This document shows positions 47,695-60,706 of a DNA stretch of 64,000 nucleotides, piece by piece; the stretch's first letter is position 1; each line of letters starts with the position of its first letter. The translations under genes and the position numbers were made by a program. The DNA comes from Gordionus sp. m RMFG-2023 (Eukaryota > Nematomorpha > Gordioida > Chordodea > Parachordodidae): contig NC_088778.1 of assembly GCF_954871325.1 (NCBI RefSeq), forward strand, positions 28,815,120 through 28,879,119. Direction: 5' to 3'. The notes below the pieces were generated by a model. That model saw nothing but the letters and a program-made list of their open reading frames with translations, had not been told where the DNA came from and made no database searches.

Positions 47695-47949
47695 ATTTTG
47701 AATTCGCGGGGAATTTGGAATTTAATCTTATTTTAAAATCATTTTACTTGAGGGAAATTTTCTTAAATCATAAATTATTATCTTATTTGACCTGAAATGT
47801 TATTTCAGAGCACGTATAAAATAATAACTATTTGTAATTTATTTCAGATAATTTCCGTTAGAACTTTATGTGTATATATCATTTTAATTTATATTTTTTA
47901 AAAATCGATATAAAAATTTATGTAAATTTGTGAAGTGGTTCTAAAATTC

Positions 47950-48015
47950 ACAGCGAAATAAATTTCACAATGTAAGTTTTCTACATATTCTGGAATACAT
48001 TTCCAATCTTTAAAA
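47950..48015. repeat. Partial GGAATACATTTCCGG-family arm
   Basis: CAATGTAAGTTTTCTACATA then TTCTGGAATACATTTCCAAT follows the right-arm order of 4160-4400. Confidence 0.35.
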
Positions 48016-48428
48016 AATCGTCCATTTTAAATGAGCTTAAAATGGAGGGATTCCCCTATGGATTCAATATCCCAATACGACATATATATTTGATTAAACT
48101 TTAAAATTTGTTTAAATGATTTGATTGAGAAGCAATAAAATCGAAACAATAAAATCGTGGCCATATTTAATATGAATAAAAAAGACCCCAAGGATTCTTG
48201 GGTTTTTTGACCGTGTCCTGGTTAGTCTTAAGTCCTGGACTATTTTATTTTATATGTAGACTAAATCTAAATAGCCTCTTTTTAAAAAAAAAAAAATTAT
48301 GTTCGAGGAAGCTAGATAGACCGACTAAAACAGATTTCTGTTTAGAAAATAAAACAAGATGGGCACCACGGCCATACAATTTATTTAAAATTATTGGGTA
48401 ATTCTTTATATTACTGACGTTTGACTTT

Positions 48429-48790
48429 TAGGGACTAACATTGGCGTCCCGATTTTGCCAGAAAAAATCAGCCCAGTTTAAGTTCGGATATTTAAAAGTA
48501 TTTTGATGCACGGCCATGGCTTAAAATATTCTAATAAAATAACATTGAAAATGCTGTTTTCTTTTTCTTTTACCAAAATAAAATGATAATTGGAATTTAT
48601 AGTGTGATAAAGACAAAGCGATTTGTGATTATTACTTCAGTCATCTTCATAAAAAAAATGCTTTAATTTTCATATTCATTTTAATTTGATATTCCAGGTC
48701 GGGCCACGCTCAAGCTTAAATATTTATAAAAATTTTCTAGTCGGGTTCAAGTAAGTTGAATTTTCAGGGTTCTATTTCCCGTAATCCCTA
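48429..48790. repeat. Possible hAT-like MITE with TAGGGA ends
   Basis: The left end TAGGGACTAACATTGGCGTC and the right end CCCGTAATCCCTA are inverted, with inner GTTTAAGTTCGG and TCGGGTTCAAGTAAG blocks also roughly inverted. No matching target duplication seen. Confidence 0.4.
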
Positions 48791-49064
48791 GTCGCCTCCA
48801 CCCCATAAAATATTTCCGATTTGAGCATAACCTTTGAACCAATAAAATCAACTCATTAAAGATATACCAATTTTTTAGGATAAAAAAGTTGATTAAGCCA
48901 TTTTAGAATAGGATAAAATTAGGCTGATGACACAGTTTTTCCTATTCAACTAAATTTCAGTAATGGTTTATTTCTAAGAGAAGAGTATGTATAATAGAAT
49001 TTATATTAAACGCGAATGTGGGATTGAAAAAACCTTAAGTAAACAATTATCCTTGTATGCCTAA

Positions 49065-49412
<348 letters not shown>

Positions 49413-49419
49413 TATTTTA

Positions 49420-50185
49420 TTTAGGCAAAGTTTATGACAACTTAATCCCAAATTCTGTTTGAATTGTTATTGTAATCGCGTGACAATATTAATCATTATA
49501 TTGTCTTCATTTTTTTTTTGATTTATGATATTTGTGTTAATTAATTTTTATATATTTTTTTTCTTTTAAATCCCCCATTTTATTAAAAATCAGCTGTATA
49601 GAAAAGATAAAAAAAAATTATCCCCTTTTTTTGCAATTAAAAAACAATATATACAAAATCAATAAAAAAAAATTCATTATATCAAAGGTAACCATAAACG
49701 TGGCCAAGATGGCGAAAGTGTGTAGGAAATCTGCCTATGGAAGTAAAAATTATATCTCTACAATTCCCCTTCTCCCCCAATAAATACTGAATATCATATT
49801 TCATTAAAATACAATTAAGATTTGTCACGTGTCATGGTATTCAAAAAAAATAATTTATAGCGTGAGGGTGGGGGGGGGGCGAGGAGGTACAATCCAAATC
49901 ACTTTTTAAGAAGAATCTGGCTAAGTACATAAATATAATCTCTTTAAGACATAATGCCCTTCTTGTATTATTGCATAGCATTTTAATTCTGTAAAAATGT
50001 AATGCAACATTCCACATATGAGCTGTGGATTCGAATTTTACACGTGATTAGTAGATAAAAGTGATTCGTTAATTATTGGCCAGATCCAAATAATATCAGG
50101 TGATATTGAACTATTCAGGGTCCTCTAGCACATATTTGGGTACGAATTAATCGAGTTAAAGATACATCCAGATGGACTCCTTCTT
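49420..50185. other. AT-rich stretch, no gene seen
   Basis: Contains a CCAAGATGGCG (YY1-like) block at about 49706 and a G10 run at about 49870. No frame supported. Confidence 0.4.
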
Positions 50186-50189
50186 ACCC

Positions 50190-50300
50190 ATCATTCATAG
50201 TTAGGAATTCACGGCGAATTATACAAAATAAGATGTTGTATTCGAATTTCGCGCAAACCGTGAATGAGTAATCACTATCCATTCACAGTACGAAGTCGGG
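50190..50300. repeat. Short repeat, GCGAATTC family, copy 3
   Basis: TTCATAGTTAGGAATTCACG, GGCGAATTATACAAAATAAG, TGTTGTATTCG and TTTCGCGC match the other two copies. The inverted end appears as CCGTGAATGAGTAA. Confidence 0.45.
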
Positions 50301-50304
50301 ACGA

Positions 50305-52460
50305 AGACAAAAAATGTTATATTTTGTGTGTATTTTATATATTTCGCCTCGAGATCGCTTTAACTGTGAAAGCCTATTTATACTTAAAATATATTAGTAT
50401 CAGAGATGCCTCCGCGTTATTTACTTAGGGAGAGTTGAGGGTATAGACAAAACACTGATCTCCTTTTATTTTAATTTATTGTATCTAACATTATTTATTT
50501 TTTCCTTAATATCAATCATCATTCCTGAACTTAAATCTTTTTATTTCTCATCATTTCAAATTTCACGAATTGCAAAAAATTGCAGGTTTTGGAATGATTA
50601 CCTTCAAGTTTAGAATAAATATTTTACAAGGTTTTTAAAAATGATCGCTTTATTAAGACAAAAAAAAATGTTATATATTAAAAATATAATAAAACTTTAT
50701 ACAAGATTTAATACAGTTTTGAGCTTTGAGTTCCCCAGAAATCTTATAATTTGCAAACCTTCCGGTTATAACGTTTCCCGCTTTTAATTTTTATAAATAC
50801 CGGGTCCTTGAGGAAACACTAAAGTTGGAGCGGGTTATAATTTTAGTATCTTATAATGATAAATGATAATCAATCATTTTAAAGATGGATTACAATAGAA
50901 ATGCAGGAGATGGAGATCTTACCATTAATTTAAGCATTGAAAAAAAAAGAATAATATATATATATATGTATAAACATTCCATCACCGATAAAAAAATAAT
51001 AATTATCTTAAAAATTTATTCGTTAATAGCTTAAATATCTTTTAGAATTCACTATCAAAAAGAACCAACCCATTATTATCTAACAGGATCAAAATTTCCA
51101 TAAAATAAAATGATAGTAATTTCCTACCCAACAATTCAAATAAAAATTTAATATATAGGCTTGTATCACGAGATTATATTTTGGTGGCAACATAGGCGCC
51201 TTCAGGGTGGTGGTGAAGAATGATTCCCCCTCTTCGGTAAATCGCCCGTTCTGTTAAATAACATTTTAAACTATTAAACACCCCCCCCCCCAACCCCCTA
51301 CATATACTCCTTTTCCCCCTAAAAAAAATATATGTTATAATATATCATAAACAAGAATCTGAAAGAAAAATTAGTAAAAGTTAATTATTTTCGAAATAAA
51401 TCCTGTCTACCACTCAACGTGGGTGACTGACCAAAATCATTCTTCATTAAATAAAGTGTTAAAAATAAAAGTCAATTAAACTTTAAAACGTATAATTTGA
51501 TAGTCGAAGAATTGGGGTTAAAAAGATCCCAACCTTCATTTTTTTCGAGTGTTTTTCCGACTTAACTCCTCGGTAGCATATTGGATCCAGTTTGAAATAA
51601 TCTGGACATACTTAACACATTATAAATAAAAAAAAATTAGTTTTTTATTTTACTTCATTTCCACTGCAACAGAACATAAGAAAATGGAACCTTCCGAATT
51701 AAATAATCTTTGTATACTTTTTTTTTGTGTGAGTTTGTGGTTTTTCTAAATGGATTTTTCGCGAATATATAAACCAATTCCCAAAAATTTGATGAAAATG
51801 TAAAATCGTAAAAGTATATAAAAAAAAATCTATACTTTTTAATTAGAAAAACAAAGGAGGATAAAAGTTTTTTTTTGAAAAAAAAAACGGGAGGGGTTTT
51901 TTAAAGCCTTTCTAACTCAAATTTTTAATTTCTTTCATTAATATCCTATTTATAATTATTGATTTTCCCCTCTCCCCTATTATTTTTATTTATTATACCA
52001 TTTTTATTTTTATAATAAAAAATTTACAAAAATTTTTTCTTCTGATTTATTTTTTTATTTTTAAATATTTTAAAAATTAAAATAATGCGAAACTGAAACT
52101 GAAACTTAATATGAAAGAATAATTGATAACTGTAGAGTCAATCAATATACCTTTTTTTTAAAAAAGGAATAATATTTGTCAATAAGGCAGGTAGAGAGGT
52201 AATAGCGACCCGATATTAAGCCTAGACTTGTTTTTATTTATATTTACAATTTATTTTTAAGATGATAATTCAAATTGATGAAACCTATATCAAAATTATC
52301 ATAAAAGGTTCAATTATAAGATGAGATACTAAATAAAATTACTGATCATCTGCCACTTCGCGTTTATGTTTAAAAAAAAGCGCAGTTTACGTTTGGTAGG
52401 AGATCAATTCCCAATTCCCAATTACTTACTTTTAATTAATCTTACACACTTCTTCATGGA
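50305..52460. other. AT-rich stretch, no gene seen
   Basis: About 2 kb without a supported gene. A C11 run at about 51281 and T/A tracts. A GC-richer scrap at 51180-51300 (CAGGGTGGTGG, CCCCCTCTTCGG) may be a worn element end. Confidence 0.4.
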
Positions 52461-52468
52461 CCTATAAC

Positions 52469-52670
52469 TAGTGTTGTTAAACGGTTCGATTTGAGCCGAT
52501 TTTTAAAAAAGGCTAACTTATTATTTTATCTAGAATAATATTACGCAAGCCTGAAGATTTTGCTCATAGATGGCACGAAGGTCTAGACATCAATTAGCGA
52601 AATCTCGAGACTTAGGCAAATTTTTCTGGCTAAAATATTGAATTAGCCGTTTGGCAAACTGTTCTACAAC
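52469..52670 (-). mobile_element. hAT-type fold-back MITE, copy 10, right end lost
   Basis: TAGTGTTGTTAAACGGTTCG through TTGAATTAGCCGTTTGG, then a degraded end running into a C11 tract. The centre is in the minus orientation (TGCTCATAGATGGCACGAAG). Confidence 0.8.
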
Positions 52671-53049
52671 CCCCCCCCCCCACATTCCGCTTATGTAAAC
52701 ACAGGGTCCAGGTGCGAATGTGTTGTAAGTGATCGATCATGGAAAAGGTAATAAAATTTATAGGTTTTGTATTAAATATAAAATAGAAATATGTGTTTCA
52801 TATGAATCACCTTCTGACAATTTTAACAGATTTAAGGTTATTGACAGGGATTCAATCACTTTATTGGAGTTTCCATTTAATGCTATTCTGATAATAATTA
52901 GCCTATAGAAATTTTCACAACAAAAAAGCAGAACTGCGAAATATTCCATCTAGTTACCTTCAAAAATATTTATATTAGGCATATTCTTCGTTTTTAAACT
53001 CCATTTTTCTTTCCTTCCTAGATGTTAAAAATCAAAATCTTCTTAGAAG

Positions 53050-53620
53050 TTACCCTTAACCCTTAACATCAATTTCCCTTAGTTAAATTGGAACCAGCTT
53101 TCGAATCGGTTATTTCTCCCTCTCAATTAGGCATCTGTGTCAGCCTTCCATTCATCCCGTCGTTATTGCGAGGAGATTATCCATAAGCTTGTGAAGGTAT
53201 GAGATTAACTAAAGCTGCCTGTAATATATGGAGGCAACAATCTACGGCAGAAAGATTTCTCTTTTGTCTAACTTTAGATTGGTGGGTAATAACATTGAAG
53301 ACATTCCCATTCTCAATTACTTGGGACTCGGGTCAAGATTGGCTAAAGCAGTTTCAAGTACCTGGTCTGTGGTTGAAAGATGAGTTGAGGGTGACAACAG
53401 GGTATAGACTAGTTCGCGACACATGTCTACCTATATGAATGATGTGGGAAAGAGTCCGATCCTAAAGGTAGATCTGCTGGCACAGCTTACCTGTGTTCTA
53501 AAGGGCGGTTCAGTTGCCATAGTGCAATTATTGATAAGCTCAAATAAATTGGGTTTGACTAACTGTCCAAATTACCTTGAACCCGTTTATCTATCCCTGT
53601 ATCCTCACAATTAATATCCC
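53050..53620 (+). CDS. GC-richer coding-like island, unidentified gene fragment
   Basis: About 570 bp clearly richer in G+C than its flanks. A clean exon candidate is 53131-53196: a pyrimidine-rich acceptor (TTTCTCCCTCTCAATTAG), 22 codons with SAFHSSRRYCEEIIHKL, and the donor AAG followed by GTATGAG. Next, 53228-53383 is an open frame with RKISLLSNFRLVGNNIEDIP and LNYLGLGSRLAKAVSSTW. 53423-53614 opens with STYMNDVGKSPILKVDLLAQ. Some frames overlap and cannot all be real. The minus strand also has a plausible donor (ACACAG followed by GTAAGC, about 53498-53487) and short exon-like frames, so the strand is not settled. I recognise no family. It could be a short-intron host gene or its pseudogene. 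Confidence 0.35.
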
Positions 53621-54165
53621 TTGGTTGAAATTATTAAGTCTCCCATTTCTTCTATAACCTAAACATTTATCTTATTATAATAGCTGGAAGGCTAATAAAT
53701 TACAAAGTAACTTTCAATTCATCACATTAGTTATTTCTACCTTGATGCTTAAGTCTCCTAAACAACAAATTGTTTTTAATATTTTAGGTAAAAAAAAAAA
53801 TCTGAGATATTAAGAATTGTAGATCAAATTTACAATAAGACCAAATAACTGTGCTCCGACGCAACTATCTAAGCTTTCTATGAACTCAATGGCGACCTTC
53901 TTTTTATTTTTATTTATATTTATTTTTTAAAATAATATATAGATTTTTTTATTGAACATTTATTTCAGAGTATATTATTTCCAATGACATACAATAATTC
54001 CCAAAGTATTTCGAAACGTCGTTCTATACAAATTTTTAGGCTGGTGTCACATCATTTTGGTTTCACGTCATTTTGGTGTCGTCCCATATAATTCATATTA
54101 TTATTATTATAAATAATACTACTGATTTTTTCATAAAAATTTAAATATAAATATTTTATACGAGG

Positions 54166-54252
54166 AAACCAAAAATGGAGTGCCAACAGCTGATTTATAT
54201 TGGCAAACATTTATATGAAAGAATACACAGTTTAGGTATTGTTATATGCCAT
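54166..54252 (+). repeat. Partial CCTAG-end MITE
   Basis: AACCAAAAATGGAGTGCCAA, CAGCTGATTTATATTGGC and TTTAGGTATTGTTATATGCC match the right arm of 24223-24531. Preceded at about 54048 by a 16-bp tandem pair (TCAC(A/G)TCATTTTGGT). Confidence 0.5.
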
Positions 54253-54769
54253 TCGATTATCATTTACAAAAAAATATGCCCGTTTTGGAAGTTAGCCAAC
54301 ATTTAAAAAAAAAATTAAGTTCTTCAAAACAATTGTTGTTCCAACCTTAGCATAGCTGATATCTCTAAATTTTATTCGTCTATTTATTATCACATGACCT
54401 GTTAAATTTTAAAAAAAATATTTATAATTTGTTAAGAAACATTTTGAAATATCTTAACCTTAACCCATATCTTTCAAACCTTTAATAAATACTAGCCAGC
54501 AGCCCTTTAACCTTTAATACGACCCCTTACTTTAGGTAGTTATTTATCCTTAAATTTATTTCACCCAATTAAAAACTATCTGCAGTTGAACATTCCTTGA
54601 GTTGAATTTTCTTCTTTTTTTTTACTATGCTAAAAATAAATAAATAACGTATCATGTTAAATTGATTCTCGATAAAGACTTCTGTTGATTTAAAAAAAGA
54701 TTATTTTAATGATTAAGAGGAAGAGTAAATTTTTTTAGAAATAAAAAGACTGTATTTTATTTAGAAGAT

Positions 54770-54916
54770 TTTTTACGCAAGCCTGAAGATTTTGGACATA
54801 AATGGCACAAAGGTTTGGAAGCGAGATCTCTAGCCTTAAGGAAATATTTTTTCTGCCTAAAATATTGAGTAAGTCATTTTAATAATCGGCTCAAATCGAA
54901 CGGTTTAACAACATTA
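54770..54916 (-). mobile_element. hAT-type fold-back MITE, copy 11, truncated
   Basis: Starts inside the family at TTACGCAAGCCTGAAGATTT and ends CGGTTTAACAACATTA. The left third is missing. Confidence 0.75.
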
Positions 54917-54923
54917 AAGATTT

Positions 54924-54951
54924 CGAAAGAAAGAAAGAAAAGAAAGAAAGA

Positions 54952-54991
<40 letters not shown>

Positions 54992-55048
54992 GAAGGAAGA
55001 AAGAAAGAAAGAAAGAAAGATAATAAATAAATAAATAAATAAATAAAA
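54924..55048. repeat. (GAAA)n / (TAAA)n microsatellite
   Basis: GAAA units with GGAA variants, then TAAA units. It lies directly after the truncated MITE. Confidence 0.92.
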
Positions 55049-55358
55049 ATCCCTTATTTTTGAGTTGGAAACAAAAATAACTTTTTTATTTCCCATTATT
55101 TTTATTTTATAAAAAGTATATGCTGCTAATATATTTTTATTGAAATTTTTCCATTATCACAATCATCCTTAGATTATAAATTACCAATATTATTCTAATT
55201 TTGGCTAATTCTTTATCATCATAATCATTTTAAAACAACTCACTCATTTTGCTTAATTTGTGATTATTAGAAAAAATCTAACCTTTTAATTTTCAGATAA
55301 TTTTTGAATCACATATTTTAAAATTTCGTTAAAATGATATATAGGCTAGAAATTTGTC

Positions 55359-55510
55359 AAAATAGGTGCGGCCTGTATGGGCGCCGGGCTGACTCTATTT
55401 AAAAAAAAATTTTTTATAGTTCGGGCTGAGTTGGGCCTAATATTTTTCGGGTTTAAGTTCGGGCCGGGCCGGATAAATATTTTATTACGGGCCGTGGAGG
55501 GCTCACAAAG
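55359..55510. repeat. GC-rich GGCCGGGCC-family MITE, worn copy
   Basis: GTGCGGCCTGTATGGGCGCC, GTTCGGGCTGAGTTGGGCC and GTTCGGGCCGGGCCGG blocks separated by T-rich DNA, as in 22679-22919. The ends are lost. Confidence 0.5.
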
Positions 55511-55798
55511 TTAAACCCGATGCGACCACTTTTAGATTGTTTTTAAAACTATTTTCCCACTTTTTTTTTCCTTTTGGAGGTTAAGGTGACAGCAACATTT
55601 CAATCTTTTTTTAATTTAAAGAATGGTTACATTGCACCACTGGGTGTGTCAATATTATAATCAGAGACCAGGTTTTTTATTGGTTGATGACTATTTTATT
55701 GTAATTTTTTAGATATGAGAGGCCCTATATCTTGAATTATTTGCGTAACTCCAGAGATTTAAACGACTTTCTTAAGGTGTTTATTCTCCAGGTTTATG

Positions 55799-56240
55799 TT
55801 AGTTCCAAATATGATAATTTAACAGGTTTACATACAGATAATCTAATAGCAATTCATATAATTTGACAAAATTTGGATAGTTTTCATACAGAAATTTTAT
55901 ATTTGGCACTGAATGGTATATTGTCTTGTAATAAAATATGGATATCATGTTTGATCTATCGCACAAGTCCTGACATTGAGGTAAATAGTTTGCGCGATTT
56001 TCTTTTGTCAAAAACTTGTTCGTAAGCCTTTGTACTTTGTAGATTTATGAAAAAGAATTTTTATCTTCCTTAAACAAAACAAAAGAAGCAATTTTGTAGG
56101 TCTTTGTTTTAGTTTTTACGCCTTCAGTGTTTCACGCTTTCGATCAATTGTTCCCTTCAACGATTTGACATTCATAATTCTTCGCGTTATCGATATTATA
56201 CCCTTTTCCGCATTTCAAAATTTTTAACCATTCACTATGA
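55799..56240 (-). pseudogene. Long decayed reading frame, unidentified
   Basis: A single minus-strand frame stays coding-like for roughly 145 codons with a few interruptions. The last uninterrupted stretch (about 55799-56011) includes QDLCDRSNMISIFYYKTIYH and YENYPNFVKLYELLLDYLYV; an earlier one has SEWLKILKCGKGYNIDNAKN. Composition and persistence in one frame suggest a dead gene or element. I cannot assign a family. Confidence 0.35.
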
Positions 56241-56249
56241 GGTCTAACT

Positions 56250-57185
56250 GAAAATTGTGTTAATTAAGATTTTATAGCTTAACGTTTGCTTCTATATTCC
56301 AAATTTTCTATTTAAAAATAAATATATACATATATCAAACTGTCGAAAAAATATATATATTATGCATATGGGATAGAATATAGATAATAATCATCTAAGT
56401 TAGACTTTAATATTTAAAAAAAATATATAAAAAGGCAAGTTAACACTATATTAAATTTTTTTAGTTATTATTTATAAAAATATATATTATTTCCCCTGGT
56501 ATTCTTCAACCCCCCCTCCTCATCCATTTAATGACAATGTATTCAATTTTTTTCCCCTCTTAAAATGGCTATGGGAAAATTATGAAATCGACCTTGCCAA
56601 AAAAATTTTTATATGGAATTCATAAAAAAAAATTTTTAATATAAAGTATTGTGAGTTTTGTTTTAAATTAGTATAACATATTTATTTAAAACCAACGATA
56701 ATTATGGAACATATTATTATACCTAATAAATATTTCATAATTCGGTTTCGTAACTGTAATAAAAAATTTGTTAAAATTAGTTTTTTTTTAATATTTATAT
56801 AAATTTATAATTATAATTATAATTACATATACCATATTTTTGTTTGACGCCTTTTGAATATTAATTCCATTTTATAAAATAATTGCTTCATATTTTCATA
56901 CACTTGGTAAATGGGAAAATTGATTTCATTTTAATGATGTCTTGTTAGTTTAAAATTTTTTATGGATAATCCATATTCTTTGTGTGTCACCTAAATGTCG
57001 TTTTTAGGGTATTCTAACTTTGACATTGCAAAATATTTAAATTTAACTTGAAAATCAATTTTTTCCTCAATCATTTTTAAAATATTTTGTGCATATTGGC
57101 AGTTAGGTTTTTTTATAAATAAAAGGCAAATTTAGTAGTGGATTCCTTAATATCATATGGCCAAAATATTTTCAATTTTGGATAT
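56250..57185. other. AT-rich stretch, no gene seen
   Basis: No supported frame. A C-rich scrap (CAACCCCCCCTCC) at about 56509. Confidence 0.4.
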
Positions 57186-57195
57186 CTATTAAAGA

Positions 57196-57416
57196 AACAA
57201 AGAAGGAAGGAAGGAAGGAAGGAAGGAAGGAAGGAAGGAAGGAAGGAAGGAAGGAAGGAAGGAAGGAAGGAAGGAAGGAAGGAAGGAAGGAAGGAAGGAA
57301 GGAAGGAAGGAAGGAAGGAAGGAAGGAAGGAAGGAAGGAAGGAAGGAAGGAAGGAAGAAAGGAAGGAAGGAAGAAAAAAAGAAAGAAAGAAAAAAAAAAG
57401 AAAAAAAGGAAGATAG
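57196..57416. repeat. (GGAA)n microsatellite
   Basis: About 170 bp of near-perfect GGAA, then GAAA and A-rich variants and a short (GATA) end. Confidence 0.97.
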
Positions 57417-57764
57417 ATAGCTAGTCTCAGGGATAATATTAAATTAAAATTAAATAATTTTATCCTTGTGTGAATGGCATTTGAAGCCTCACTTGAAAAT
57501 TTTATAGACCTTTTGTTTTTAGTGGAACAACTCAAGGGGATTTCTCGTAAATAATTTGATCTTAAGTCTATAAAGCCCAAAACAACCAATAAGGATCAAA
57601 GTTAACTAATAAACCCAATAACTAATATATTCTTAAAGCCCGAGTTCATAGTACGTTATTCTTAGAAAATAAATCTTGGAGGAGATGCATAGCACAAGGG
57701 TAGCAAAAAAAAAATTATATTCATGTAATAAATTTTTCTAAACCAATACGAAACTTCGAAAATC

Positions 57765-57982
57765 TAGTGTTGTTTAACAGCTCGTTTTGAGCCGATTTTT
57801 AAATAGGGCTAACCCAATATTTCATTCAGAATAATATTACGCAAGCCTGAAGATTTTGTTTGTAGAAGGGACAATGGTTTGGACATCTATTAGCGGAATT
57901 TCGAGACTTAGGCTTTTCTGGCTAAAATACTAAGTTAGACTTTTTTAAAAATTTAGCACAAATGAACGGTTTAACAACACTA
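57765..57982 (-). mobile_element. hAT-type fold-back MITE, copy 12, perfect 8-bp duplication
   Basis: 218 bp, TAGTGTTGTTTAACAGCTCG ... CGGTTTAACAACACTA, flanked on both sides by CGAAAATC (57757-57764 and 57983-57990). This is the clearest proof of 8-bp target duplication in the family. Confidence 0.93.
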
Positions 57983-57994
57983 CGAAAATCATTA

Positions 57995-59550
57995 TATATA
58001 TATTTATTCTTGGTTTAAAAAAAAAACTTTAACATTTGAATCGATCTTTCACAACCTATTTTTTTTAAAAAAAATACTATTTAATTAACATGGTCTTAAA
58101 AAATAAATTGTTTTTTAAAATAAAATATAAACCATTAGCAATTATCACGGATCGCGGTTGTATAGCTTTGGCGCTATTGTTTTTGCTTATTTTGTCTTCG
58201 CAATTTGTATTTCGCGATAATGACTTTGCTATAAAAAATAAAATTTTTTTTGCTTATTGATGGGTTTTTTGCTCTAAAAAATTCGCAATAATCTTCGCTG
58301 TAATAAAAATTTGAGATAAAAGTTTCGCGAAGGGTTTTTTTCCATTAAAAGTTTTACTGAATTGATATGGAACCTATTAATTTTTTTTTAAAAAGAGACC
58401 CAAATTACGTCTTTAATAAATCTCTTTAATCACTAATTAACTCGAGCTAAAAGATCTGTTCCATTTATTCATATAAAAATTTTTCATTTATTTTTCCGAA
58501 CGTTTTGAATCAATGACAATATAAGAGATCTAAAAGTTTTATTTTTGTAATAAATATAATAATAATTCTGCTTATTGGGGTACTACTACCTTTATTTAAT
58601 GCATGGCGTGTAAATGCAAATAAAGAATGGACATTGTATTTAAATATTCAATATTATTGTGAAAGGAGTGGGAAATGGTTCTGTCACCATTAACAAACAA
58701 AGTAATGAAAGAATATTATTTTTTTTTTGCTGTCAAAATCTTCAAATATTAAATTTGTCTTGCAAATTAAATATTGTTGTTTTTATAATTATGAGATTTT
58801 TTTTTTGTTTTGCTTTCATTCTCACCAAAAATAAAACGGAAAATTATAAAATAACACTCGTAAAATAATTTTTTTCAAAAAGAAAATGTTCAAAGATAAG
58901 GTTTTGCTTAAAAATGAATTTTGAATAAATTATATTTTATAAGAATATTTATTTTCAAAAGGATTTAACGTGAAGCATTGTGAACCCATATAAATGAATA
59001 ATATTTATAAAGTAGTTTCCGATTGAAACCTTTATAAAAATTTATTTGTTTAACATAGATAGGCCACGTAGATCTAATCCTTTGACTAAATGAACAACCC
59101 CATTGGAAAATGAAAGGCTTATTTCATCTTTAAACTAATATGTAAGATTGACTTAGACGTTTTTCTATAAAACCTTTTTTTTTAAAGTTGTTGAAATTTC
59201 TTATTATAAAAATAGTTTTCTGAGGGATAGGAATAAAACAAACTCTACAAAATGATTTTTTTTTAAAAATTGGAATCTACAAAAGATGCTTTTATTTTTA
59301 TACCATTCCTGATTCATTTTTTAATATTGGGAGCCCTAAATTTTGCAACCAGCTATAAAAGTTTTAGAATAAAAGGTTCTCAACTATATAATTTAGTCTT
59401 TCTTCTTTGTAGATATTATAATAATCTTTGAGAGCATTTTAAAACAATTTTTATTGCGCAACAATGATATTTTTTAAAATTTATTTTTCTTATTTGCTTA
59501 TACATATACTGTGAATCCCAGACAAAGATTCTCCGGACATATATTCTCAC
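57995..59550. other. AT-rich stretch, no gene seen
   Basis: At 58140-58340 there is a block with several TCGC-containing words (ATCGCGG, TTCGCAA, TTCGCGATAA, TTCGCGAAGG). It may be a worn repeat. No frame supported. Confidence 0.4.
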
Positions 59551-59559
59551 TAATGGAAA

Positions 59560-59990
59560 AAAGGAGCTAATATAGCGCGCCACTTTTTTTTCAGTAGCGA
59601 GAGCTTTAGCGAGTTACCTTTAAACAAAATAGTTATAATTATCTTTATTGTATATTTGTATATTGCAGCAGAATAGTAAATCAAATATTTTAATCATCGA
59701 TAATTGTAAAAGTTAATATATTTTCATGTTTATATGGTAAATTGTTCACTCTTTGAATATCGTTTTTTTTTATACAAAGATAAATATTATTTATACCAAT
59801 CAGTTATTTTTACTTTCAAATTATTATTATTGGAGCCGTTGTTTGTTTTAATAAAGATAATTCTGATATTTTAAATTCCGAGCTAATTCTTACAAGTAGC
59901 GAGATCGTTAGTGTGTTATCTTTACCTTAAACAAACAAAATAGTAATAGCTGTAGTTGTAGCTAGCCACTAATTTGCGCTACCTCGCTAT
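59560..59990. repeat. Worn relative of the 36-37 kb hAT element's right end
   Basis: AGCGCGCCACTTT and TCAGTAGCGAG near 59575-59605 match AGCGCGCTACTTT and TCAGTAGCGAG at 37314-37354. The block AGTAGCGAGA...GTTA(C/T)CTTTA..AAACAAAATAG occurs twice as a direct repeat (about 59593 and 59896). Confidence 0.5.
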
Positions 59991-59994
59991 TTTC

Positions 59995-60700
59995 AATTTT
60001 ATATTACACATAAAAATTATTAAAATATATGTATTTTCGAACCGGAAACGTAAAATAATACATCTAAGCTATCAATATTTGAGACCATTTCAATATAATT
60101 TCAACATAAAATTTTATGAATTATATTTTATAGTTTATAATTTCTTCCCAAATTCCCTAAAACTTTTAACCATTTATATTTATAAAAAATATTAAATAAA
60201 AACATTTAATACAATGTTACAAATCAATATCATTGATAAGTTAGAATTTGCCGACTATTAATTGTTGAAAGTTTAAATTTAATATGAACACGAATTGAAG
60301 ATGCCAGTTTAATTTATTAAATATAATCAAAATCATTCAAGAATAACATATAAATAAACTAAAACGTAAAAATATAAAATCAAACTTAAAAATATAAAAT
60401 TAAACCAAAAAATTATATTAGTTTTTTTTTCTTTTACTTCTTCTATATTTATCAATTAAAATTTATATAATCTCAGTAATTATTTTATATAATTATTATC
60501 CTTTAATTTGCTTACAATTATAAAACTTTCAATTTTACCTTTGCAATTTTTCAATTATCTTTACAAATTCTATGTTAAAATTAAGTGTTTCTTTAAAATT
60601 ATCATTAATTCAAAACAAGTATTCGACATTAATTTTTACTGACATAATTCAGAAGATAAATCAATTATCATGTGTTTTAAATTTTATTATAGACATAAAT
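59995..60700. other. AT-rich stretch, no gene seen
   Basis: Only AT-rich low-complexity frames. No RNA gene or family repeat recognised. Confidence 0.4.
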
Positions 60701-60706
60701 TCCAAT

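Noticed and set aside
57113-57589. Long frames on both strands across the GGAA array
   Set aside because: Frames created by a period-4 repeat; low complexity, no motifs, both strands open at once.
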